A stretch of 64,000 bases of DNA from contig CBDBNG010000001.1 of the NCBI GenBank assembly GCA_965207995.1, positions 372,001 through 436,000 of the forward strand. The letters are read 5' to 3'. How positions within the stretch are numbered: the stretch's first letter is position 1; the number at the start of each line of letters is the position of its first letter. The DNA comes from DAOUKH01 sp965207995. GTDB taxonomy: Bacteria > Chloroflexota > Dehalococcoidia > SHYB01. Under the pieces are notes generated by a model, which saw only the letters and a list, made by a program, of their open reading frames with translations, was not told where the DNA came from and did not search any database. Position numbers and translations under genes: made by a program. This document shows, piece after piece, positions 33,561 through 40,557 of this stretch.

Positions 33561-34568
33561 CTACCCCACCCCTGGCGCCAACGCCCGCAGCGCCTCCAGT
33601 TGCACCTCCTGGAGGCGGGCCGGGTCCGTCTCGTGCGTGATGAGGCGGAGCACGGCGGTGTCGACCCCTGCGTCGAGGTACCGGCCCACGTGGGCGCCGA
33701 TCTCCTCCATCGAGCCGTGGAGGATCACGTCGTCGATGACCTCCTGCGGGATGGCCGCGACCGCGCCCCGGCGGTCGCCTGAGTCCCATGCCTCCCACAT
33801 CGGCGTCAACGCCTCCTCGCGCCCCAGCCAGACATGGAAGGCGCGGTAGACCGGCACCGTCAGGTAGGCGCAGATGTGCCGCCGCAGGAAGGTGTCGGTC
33901 TCCGGCGACGGCGGGTCGATGCCCACCATCAGGCGGGCCACGATCTCGAAGGAGCCGGCGTCGCGCCCCGCCGCCGACGCCGCCTCTCGCGCCACGGCCA
34001 CGGCCCGCCGTGAGTCCTCCGCCGACAGCCAGTTGATGATGACGCCGTCGGCCGCCTCTCCGGCCGCTCGCAGCATGCCCGGCCGGAGCGCCGCGACGTA
34101 GATCGGCACCGGTCCCGCCGGCGGCCGCGTCATCCTGAACCCCTGCACCGACACCGTCTCCCCTTCCATCGTCACCCGCTCGCCGGCGAACGCCGAACGC
34201 AGGAATCCAATTGTCTCCCTGACTCTGGTAACCGGACGCTCGAAGCGGCCCCCGTTCCACAGCTCGACGATGGGCCGCGAGCCCGACCCCACGCCGAGCA
34301 CGAACCGCCCTGGGACCGCCTCCGCCACCCCCGCCGCGCTCATCGCCAGCGTCGCCGGACCTCGGGTGAACACATTCACGATGGCCGAGCCCACGCGCAT
34401 CCCCGTCGCCTGCCCCACCGCGATCAACGGCGAGAAGATGTCCACCCCGTCGACCTCCAACGACCACGCATCCGTATACCCAAGGCCCTCCATCTCCTGC
34501 GCCACCTCGGCATGCTCTGCCAGCGTGAACCCGTCCAGCGGCACGGTAAGTCCCCACCGTTTCTGCAT
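33561..34568 (-). CDS. Luciferase-like monooxygenase, F420-dependent LLM class
   Basis: 335 residues, TIM-barrel LLM protein. Visible family segments: GLTVPLDGFTLAEHAEVAQE, GYTDAWSLEVDGVDIFSPL, ATGMRVGSAIVNVFTRGPAT, ERFVLGVGSGSRP-like FVLGVGSGSRPIVE, and PVPIYVAALRPGMLRAAGEA with ADGVIINWL. This arrangement is that of F420-dependent LLM oxidoreductases such as methylene-tetrahydromethanopterin-reductase-like proteins; npdG and cofE in the same window support F420 use. Substrate unknown. Confidence 0.88.
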   Translation of the reverse strand: MQKRWGLTVPLDGFTLAEHAEVAQEMEGLGYTDAWSLEVDGVDIFSPLIAVGQATGMRVGSAIVNVFTRGPATLAMSAAGVAEAVPGRFVLGVGSGSRPIVELWNGGRFERPVTRVRETIGFLRSAFAGERVTMEGETVSVQGFRMTRPPAGPVPIYVAALRPGMLRAAGEAADGVIINWLSAEDSRRAVAVAREAASAAGRDAGSFEIVARLMVGIDPPSPETDTFLRRHICAYLTVPVYRAFHVWLGREEALTPMWEAWDSGDRRGAVAAIPQEVIDDVILHGSMEEIGAHVGRYLDAGVDTAVLRLITHETDPARLQEVQLEALRALAPGVG

Positions 34569-34860
34569 CGCAAACCTCTCTCAGCCAGCGAAATTTCCCG
34601 CAAAGAGTAGCAGAGCGAAGGCACCTCGCAGGGGCGACCCTTGTGGTCGCCCACTCCCTCCGGCCTCTCCCCCTCTGGGGGAGATTTGAGAGAGGGCGCG
34701 CGCCGTCAGGCGCGCGAGCGCCCGCAGGGCGCTGCTCTTTGCTCGGTCCTGAGTCACGCAAAGGCTCCCTCTGGGAGGGACTGAGGGCGGGCACGCACCC
34801 TCTCCCCCTTCAGACCGCAATCTGCTAGGGTGTACGCCGACGTTTTTCCTGGAGGCCCCC
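34569..34860. repeat. Intergenic palindromic repeats
   Basis: Between divergent genes: GCAGGGGCGACCC..GTCGCCC near 34629, CTCCCCCTCTGGGGGAGATTTG near 34668, GCGCGCGCCGTCAGGCGCGC near 34699, and CTCTGGGAGGGACTGAGGG near 34769. A TAGGGT/TACGCC stretch near 34826 may hold the promoter for the next gene. Confidence 0.7.
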
Positions 34861-35850
34861 TTGAAGACACGCTTCACCGAGATGTTCGGCGTCAAGTACC
34901 CCATCGTCCAGGGCGGCATGCAGTGGGTCGGACGGGCCGAGCTCGTCGCCGCCGTCGCCAACGCCGGCGCCCTCGGCTTCATCACCGCCCTCACCCAGCC
35001 CACGCCCGAAGACCTCCGCAACGAGATCGCCCGCTGCCGCGAGCTCACCGACAAGCCCTTCGGCGTGAACCTCACCATCCTCCCCACCCTGAAGCCGCCG
35101 CCCTACGCCGAGTACCGCCAGGTCATCATCGACTCCGGCATCGACATCGTCGAAACCGCCGGCAACAACCCCGAGGAGCACCTGAACCACTTCAAGGAAC
35201 ACGGCATCAAGGTCATCCACAAGTGCACCGCCGTCCGCCACAGCCTCAAGGCGCAGCGGCTCGGCGTCGACGTCATCTCCATCGACGGCTTCGAGTGCGC
35301 CGGGCATCCCGGCGAAGACGACATCCCCGGCCTCATCCTCATCCCCGCCACCGCCGACAAGGTCGACATCCCCATCATCGCCTCCGGCGGCTTCGCCGAC
35401 GGCCGCGGCCTTGTCGCCGCCCTCGCCCTCGGCGCCGACGGCATGAACATGGGCACCCGCTTCATGTGCACCAAGGAGAGCCCCATCCACGAGAACGTCA
35501 AGCGCCAGATCGTCGAGAACGACGAGCGCGCCACAGATCTCGTCAACCGCGTCCTCCGCAACACCTCCCGCGTCGCCCGCAACTCCATCAGCCAGGAGGT
35601 GCTCGGCATCCAGTCCAACCCGGGCACGACCATCGACGACGTCGCCCACCTCGTCTCCGGTCAGCGCGGCAAGGTCGTCTACGAGACCGGCGACAAGGAG
35701 CACGGCCTCTGGACCGCGGGGATGGTGCAGGGACTCATCCACGACATCCCGACGGTGAAAGAGCTCATCGACACCATCGTCGCCGACGCCGAGCGCATCA
35801 TCGGCGAGCAGCTCGCCGGAAGCCTCGCCGCGGAGCCCGCGCCAGCCTAG
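34861..35850 (+). CDS. Nitronate monooxygenase (2-nitropropane dioxygenase) family protein
   Basis: 329 residues from TTG 34861, with GGAGG 5 nt upstream. FMN-binding TIM barrel: YPIVQGGMQWVGRAELVAAV, ANAGALGFITAL, FGVNLTILP, ECAGHPGEDDIPG (with the conserved His), IIASGGFADGRGLVAALALG and ADGMNMGTRFMCTKES. The family oxidises nitronates, and some members are enoyl-ACP reductase-like. The stop codon overlaps that of the convergent hydrolase (CTAG at 35847-35850). Confidence 0.92.
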   Translation: MKTRFTEMFGVKYPIVQGGMQWVGRAELVAAVANAGALGFITALTQPTPEDLRNEIARCRELTDKPFGVNLTILPTLKPPPYAEYRQVIIDSGIDIVETAGNNPEEHLNHFKEHGIKVIHKCTAVRHSLKAQRLGVDVISIDGFECAGHPGEDDIPGLILIPATADKVDIPIIASGGFADGRGLVAALALGADGMNMGTRFMCTKESPIHENVKRQIVENDERATDLVNRVLRNTSRVARNSISQEVLGIQSNPGTTIDDVAHLVSGQRGKVVYETGDKEHGLWTAGMVQGLIHDIPTVKELIDTIVADAERIIGEQLAGSLAAEPAPA

Positions 35851-36638
35851 TCGCCCTCTTTCGCCGGGTCGGGCTCGTCGTCGTACAGCGGCTCCACGCC
35901 GTCGGGCGACGGGTACGACTCGTCCCCCTCGAGGGCCCACGAGAACGCCTTCGCCAGCACCTGGCTGTTGCGCGCCCCGCGAAAGCCGTGGCCGCACTCC
36001 GGCACCGCCCGCACGTGCAGCGCCTTCATCGATTGCGCCAGGTACTGCAGGAAGAAGGCCATCCCGCCCGCGACGGCGTCCTCGACGCCGTAGGTGAGGT
36101 AGATCTCGCCGCGGAAGTACTTGATCCCTTCGTAGAAGTAGTCGGCCACACTGTCGTACGCCGACATCAGCAGCAGTCGCTCGACTTGCGGGTAACGGTA
36201 CGCCACCGCCCCGCAGACCGAGCCTCCGGCGGAGAAGCCCGACAGGTGCACCGTCGGCGTCGGGCTGCCGCACAGCGCCTCGGCTTCCTCCAGCGCGTCC
36301 TCGATCACGTGGGCCATGCCCTCGACCGAGATCCGGTTCCAACTCGCGCCCCGGTACCAGTACGGCTCGCTGGGGTGCAGGAACTGCCCGTCGGGCTTCG
36401 GCGGGTTGTACGTCAGCAGCGACGCCGTATTCCTCGCCTGCAGCCGCGCCCCGATCTTCAGGTACCGCTCCCGGTACCCCTCCTTCGACTCCCCCGCGCC
36501 CGGGCAGTTCACCACGATCACGCCCGACGTCGTGGGAAAACTCGCCACCGGCAGCTCATACTCCACCGGCCGCCCGTGGAGGTCCTCCACGGACCGTGTC
36601 AGCGTCTTCTCCGTCCGCTCCCCCGCCTCCGACTCCAT
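35847..36638 (-). CDS. Alpha/beta hydrolase
   Basis: 263 residues. Alpha/beta-hydrolase features: GVIVVNCPGAGESKEGYRER (oxyanion region), the nucleophile elbow HLSGFSAGGSVCG (Ser), and a late His in VPECGHGFRG. An Asp-bearing turn (YGVEDAVAGG) lies between. ATG 36638 is only 6 nt from a CATAAT hexamer (36645-36650 minus), so the mRNA may be leaderless. The C-terminal tail is acidic. Ester, amide or other substrate unknown. Confidence 0.82.
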   Translation of the reverse strand: MESEAGERTEKTLTRSVEDLHGRPVEYELPVASFPTTSGVIVVNCPGAGESKEGYRERYLKIGARLQARNTASLLTYNPPKPDGQFLHPSEPYWYRGASWNRISVEGMAHVIEDALEEAEALCGSPTPTVHLSGFSAGGSVCGAVAYRYPQVERLLLMSAYDSVADYFYEGIKYFRGEIYLTYGVEDAVAGGMAFFLQYLAQSMKALHVRAVPECGHGFRGARNSQVLAKAFSWALEGDESYPSPDGVEPLYDDEPDPAKEGD

Positions 36639-36654
36639 GCCGCGATTATGGCAC

Positions 36655-37010
36655 AGCCCTCCGCCCCCAACCCTCTCCCCCATGGGGGAGTCCCTTAAGC
36701 CTCCCTCCCTCTGGGAGGGACTGAGGGCGGGCCCCTCCGGAAACCTCTTCTCCCCCCGGGAGAAGATCGAGATGAGGGGCCCCCTCACAACCGCCAACCG
36801 CCTTTCGAGGCACCCCGCCCCACTCCCCTGGGGAGGGGCATCACCCAAAACCCTCCCCCGCAGGGGGAGCACCATAAACCTCTCCCCCTCTGGGGGAGAC
36901 TGAGAGAGGGCCGGGGCGGGGGCCTCCCTCTCCCACCGGCGCCCTTTGCAAACCCTGCCGGAACACGGCAGAGTGGAGCACCGTGCCGGCGAGCCGGGCC
37001 GTCGATCCGG
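36655..37010. repeat. Intergenic palindromic repeats
   Basis: No gene. CCTCCCTCTGGGAGGGACTG near 36702, TTCTCCCCCCGGGAGAAGATCG near 36747, CCCCTGGGGAGGGGCATCACCC near 36824, CCCCCGCAGGGGGAGCACC near 36855 and CTCCCCCTCTGGGGGAGACTG near 36882; the last 60 bases are unrepeated. Confidence 0.8.
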
Positions 37011-37029
37011 CCCGCCGGAGGAGTGATCG

Positions 37030-37758
37030 GTGACGGAACGGGACCGCGTACGGTTCGGCGACACGACCATCGAATACCAGGTGCGCCGCAGCAAACGGCG
37101 CAAGAAGACGATCCAGGTCACGGTCGACGGCAACGGGGTCAGAGTCGCCGCGCCCATGAAAACGCCCGACCGCGAGCTGCGGGCCTTCGTGCGCAAGCGA
37201 GCGGCCTGGATCATCAAGCATTCCGCCAACGCCCGGCTGGCGGCCGCACCCAAGCGCTTCGCCGGCGGCGAGACGCTGCCATATCTTGGCCGCGACGTCC
37301 GCGTGTTGGTCGAGCCCGCCGGCGCACCCTCGCCCGAGGTCTGCTTCGATCACTGGCGCTTCCGGGTCGCCGCGCTGACCACCCTCGACGGCGAGGAACG
37401 CTCCGAACGAATCCGGCGCGCCATCATCGCCTGGTACCAGGCCCGGGCCGCCGAGCGGATCCCGGCCCGCGTCGAGCGCTGGTGGCCCCGGCTCGGCCGG
37501 GGAGAAAAGCCCCGCGTCCTCATCCGCGACCAGCGCCGGCGCTGGGGAAGTTGCGCCCGCGACGGCACGCTGCGCTTCAGTTGGCGCGCCATCATGCTCG
37601 AGCCCGCCCTCATCGACTACATCGTCGTCCACGAGCTCGCCCATCTGACGCACCAGAACCACTCCGTCGACTTCTGGGACCACGTGCATAGCGCCATGCC
37701 CGACGCCGACGACCGCCGCCGGCGCCTCCGGGAAGCCGGGCGCTCCCTGCCCCTGTGA
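37030..37758 (+). CDS. YgjP-like metallopeptidase-domain protein (DUF45/SprT-like)
   Basis: 242 residues from GTG 37030, with GGAGGAG 6 nt upstream. Zinc motif VVHELAHLTHQNHSVDFW (HExxH plus a third His) near residue 205, preceded by RDQRRRWGSCARDGTLRFSW, the YgjP signature W-G-S-C. The N-terminal part is basic (RRSKRRKKTIQVTVDGNGVR). E. coli YgjP has been described as a UTP-related phosphatase, while the fold is metalloprotease-like; the activity here is open. Single gene between repeat blocks. Confidence 0.85.
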   Translation: MTERDRVRFGDTTIEYQVRRSKRRKKTIQVTVDGNGVRVAAPMKTPDRELRAFVRKRAAWIIKHSANARLAAAPKRFAGGETLPYLGRDVRVLVEPAGAPSPEVCFDHWRFRVAALTTLDGEERSERIRRAIIAWYQARAAERIPARVERWWPRLGRGEKPRVLIRDQRRRWGSCARDGTLRFSWRAIMLEPALIDYIVVHELAHLTHQNHSVDFWDHVHSAMPDADDRRRRLREAGRSLPL

Positions 37759-38140
37759 CCCCGCCGCCGCTACGCGGGGGCCACCTTAAGCCTCCCTCCC
37801 TCTGGGAGAGACCGCCTTAAACCTCCCTCCCTCTGGGAGGGACTGAGGGCGGGCTCGTCCCCTCCGGCCTCTTCTCCCCCCGGGAGAAGATTGAGATGAG
37901 GGGGCCCATGATCACCGCCAACGGCCTTTTCAGGCGCCTCGCCCCACCCCGGGGTGGGGCATCACCCAAACCCTCCCCCGCAGGGGGAGCACCTTAAACC
38001 TCTCCCTCTCTGGGGGAGACCGGAAGAGGGCAGGGGCGGGGCGGTCTTCGCCCTCTCCCGCTGGGAGAGGGTTGGGGTGAGGGCGGGGGGCCGGGAGGGG
38101 TGCGCCAACCTCCGGCCCCGCGGCCCCGGCCCACCCCCAC
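37759..38140. repeat. Dense intergenic palindromic repeats
   Basis: No gene. Two CCTCCCTCTGGGAG(A/G)G units near 37792 and 37825, TTCTCCCCCCGGGAGAAGATTG near 37873, CCCCGGGGTGGGGCATCACCC near 37948, CTCCCTCTCTGGGGGAGAC near 38003, and the CCCTCTCCCGCTGGGAGAGGG type near 38050. Confidence 0.8.
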
Positions 38141-39358
38141 CTACACCCGGAACCGCCGGTCCACCCCGATGCGGCGCAGCCGAAGCTGCTCCCGGCGACC
38201 CGCCTCGTCGATGCGCCGCGCGTCGCCGGGCAACGCCGACGACAGCTCCGCCCGCTTGACCACCGCCACGTCAGGCACCGGCGCCTCGTCCACTTGCATC
38301 CAGCGGAGCGTCAGGTGCCCCTCCTTATGTCCGCTAGCGTCGATCCAGTTCGGGACGCCGGGGTCGTCGTGGGCCAGCACCACCAGCACCGATCCGTCAG
38401 ACTCGGCGGCGGCATGATGGGAGTTCGTAGAGACGAGCCGATACCGGTAGTCGGGGCTCGCCATCCAGTAGTTGTCCATCTCCATCTCCCAGTAGTCCCA
38501 CCGCTCCGGCGGCTGCAGACGGATCACCATCGCCTCGTCCGGCTCCACGAACCACCCGCAGTGGAGCAGGATGCCGCCGGGCCCCGCCCCGTGCTTCGCC
38601 TGCGTGACCGACGAGATGAACCGGTTGGGATGCTCCCGGAACCGCTGGTGCCAATCCCTCCAGTAGTCGATGGTGGTGGGGACGATCTCCGCCGCCTCCC
38701 GGAGCGCATGCGCCAGGCCCTCCGGCGTGAGCGGCGACGGCGCGCCCTCCCCGCCGACCCGCTCGATGCGCACCGTCATCGGCGACTCCCGGTGCCACGC
38801 GCCGAAGAACTGCCGGATCAGCACCGTGTCCGTGTCGGACGTCGTCCGGATCCAGTTGCCCGCGTGCTCCTCCGGACTCAGCACCAGCTCGAACGAGCCG
38901 TCCCACTCCACCTGCAGGTCCTTCGCCAGCATCTGACCCACGGCCTTCCCAAGCAGCAGATCCGTCCCTCGCACGTCTCCCGCCGCCGACGCCGACATCG
39001 GCTCCTGCACCGTGATCACCGCGTAGGCCGCGTCGCCGCGGTGGCCGACGATCCGGTAGGCATGCCGCCCGTCGATCGCCGCACGCAGGTAGAGGCAGTC
39101 CGGGTTGTCGCCGCCCCATTTGCGCTCCGGCGACATGATGCGGAAGAACTGCGGAAAGAGCGGGTCGCGGTGCTCGACGGCAGCCAGCAGCCCCGCCGGA
39201 ATGAGGCGCGAGGCGTAGTGGAATCCCGTGACCCGCTCGAACGCATCCGCCGGGGCCGGGTCGCGGAAGATCGACTCGCCCGCGTCGGCCAGCCGGGAGC
39301 AGAAATCCCGCCACGCGTCGCGCAGTATCGTGTCGCAGTCGCTGTCACCGAAGGCCAT
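38141..39358 (-). CDS. DUF1214 domain-containing protein
   Basis: 405 residues. The N-terminal 100 residues are helical (AWRDFCSRLADAGESIF, PAGLLAAVEH). The middle reads CLYLRAAIDGRHAYRIVGHR and DGSFELVLSPEEHAGNW. The C-terminal half has the DUF1214 beta-rich pattern GPGGILLHCGWFVEPDEAMV, WDYWEMEMDNYWMASPDYR and LTLRWMQVDEAP. Function of the family is unknown; members sit in steroid and aromatic catabolic clusters. No signal peptide. Confidence 0.75.
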   Translation of the reverse strand: MAFGDSDCDTILRDAWRDFCSRLADAGESIFRDPAPADAFERVTGFHYASRLIPAGLLAAVEHRDPLFPQFFRIMSPERKWGGDNPDCLYLRAAIDGRHAYRIVGHRGDAAYAVITVQEPMSASAAGDVRGTDLLLGKAVGQMLAKDLQVEWDGSFELVLSPEEHAGNWIRTTSDTDTVLIRQFFGAWHRESPMTVRIERVGGEGAPSPLTPEGLAHALREAAEIVPTTIDYWRDWHQRFREHPNRFISSVTQAKHGAGPGGILLHCGWFVEPDEAMVIRLQPPERWDYWEMEMDNYWMASPDYRYRLVSTNSHHAAAESDGSVLVVLAHDDPGVPNWIDASGHKEGHLTLRWMQVDEAPVPDVAVVKRAELSSALPGDARRIDEAGRREQLRLRRIGVDRRFRV

Positions 39359-39455
39359 CTCAACCCCCTCACCTGAAGAAAACGCCAGTCAAGACACGCG
39401 AGGCATCCTACCATCGCCGGAGCGGTGGGCCGGGGTTGCCTTTACGGGCGTGTGC

Positions 39456-39461
39456 TATACT
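39456..39461 (+). promoter_or_regulatory. Extended -10 (TGTGCTATACT) of the RRM gene
   Basis: TATACT preceded by TGTGC, 137 nt before the ATG. The predicted 5' leader of about 130 nt is long for this genome and could carry temperature- or autoregulation, as known for cold-induced RRM genes of other bacteria; this is inference. Confidence 0.45.
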
Positions 39462-39598
39462 CTCGCCGAATCCTGGCTGATCGCAACGTCCGTAGACCTT
39501 CGCTCCCTCTACTTGAGATCAAGAGAGAACGGGCCGCTAGGGGGTTCGTGTGGCGCTTGCTTCCCGGGGACCAACCTCGCCATAGGAAAGGGCGCCAT

Positions 39599-39862
39599 AT
39601 GAACATATACGTCGGGAATCTCTCCTACCAGTCGACCGAAGAAGACGTCGAAGCCGCCTTCTCGGCCTACGGCAAGATCGACGCCGTCCGCGTCATCACC
39701 GATCCCTACACCGGCCGGTCCAGAGGCTTCGCCTTCGTCGAGATGGCCAACGACACCGAGGCCCAGGCCGCCATCGACGCGATGAACGGCAAGGAGCTCC
39801 AGGGCCGTCCCCTCACCGTCAATCAGGCCCGCCCCCGCGGCAGCGGCCGCAGGGACTACTAG
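39599..39862 (+). CDS. Small RNA-binding protein, single RRM
   Basis: 87 residues. RNP2 IYVGNLSY at the start and RNP1 RGFAFVEM near residue 46, with DAMNGKELQGRPLTVNQARP closing the RRM, and a short Arg/Gly tail (PRGSGRRDY). Bacterial proteins of this type act as RNA chaperones, often under cold stress. GGAAAGGG lies 7 nt upstream of ATG 39599. Single gene with its own promoter. Confidence 0.95.
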   Translation: MNIYVGNLSYQSTEEDVEAAFSAYGKIDAVRVITDPYTGRSRGFAFVEMANDTEAQAAIDAMNGKELQGRPLTVNQARPRGSGRRDY

Positions 39863-39930
39863 TCCCGCCACGCCGCTCCGGCGGCCAACCATCCGGACGC
39901 CCCCCGGGGCCTCCCGCCTTTCTGGCGCCC

Positions 39931-40206
39931 CCTTAAACCTCCCTCCCTCTGGGAGGGACTGAGGGCAGGCACCCCACCTTAAACCTCCCTCCCTCTGGGA
40001 GGGACTAAGGGCGGGCACCCCACCTTAAACCTCCCTCCCTCTGGGAGGGACTAAGGGCGGGCACCCCACCTTAAACCTCCCTCCCTCTGGGAGGGACTGA
40101 GGGCGGGCACCCCACCTTAAACCTCCCTCCCTCTGGGAGGGACTGAGGGCAGGCACCCCACCTTAAGCCTCCCTCCCTCTGGGAGGGACTGAGGGCGGGC
40201 CGGGGC
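39931..40206 (+). repeat. Six tandem 46-bp palindromic repeat units
   Basis: Units start at 39931, 39977, 40023, 40069, 40115 and 40161. Each contains CCTTAAACC, the hairpin CCCTCCCTCTGGGAGGGA and GGGC(A/G)GGCACCCCA, and they differ only at one or two positions (ACTGAGGG or ACTAAGGG; CAGGC or CGGGC). Elsewhere in the window the same unit occurs singly, so this is a local expansion. Not a CRISPR array: there are no unique spacers. Confidence 0.95.
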
Positions 40207-40557
40207 GGGGCGCGGTGGTCTCCTCCGGCCTCTTCTCCCCCTGGGAGAAGATTGAGATGAGGGTCCCCCTCATCGCCACCAATGGCCGCCCAACGCCCGC
40301 TACGCCTCCCCTGAAGGCGACCCATGCGGCCGCTCGCTCCCCTGTAGGGGCGATTCGCGAATCGCCCGTCCGCTCCCCCTCTGGCGCTGCGCTTCATTCG
40401 AGTCAAGGTTACGCAACGTCCCCCACGGTTGCGGGCCGCGCACGTGCCTGGCACACCCCTCGACATTCTCTCGATATTCGCCGGGTAAACCTGTAGGGAA
40501 CGCTTCGCCAATCCCTCGCGCGCCCCCGCGCATCCGCCTCTCCAAGGAGCACAACAC
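40207..40557. repeat. Gap with repeats before the export operon
   Basis: TTCTCCCCCTGGGAGAAGATTG near 40232 and GTAGGGGCGATTCGCGAATCGC near 40344, then about 170 bases without repeats or genes that should hold the operon promoter; no clear hexamers were found. Confidence 0.6.

Noticed and set aside
39931..40206. CRISPR array
   Set aside because: The units are palindromic and directly adjacent, with no unique spacers and no cas genes; the same unit is dispersed elsewhere.
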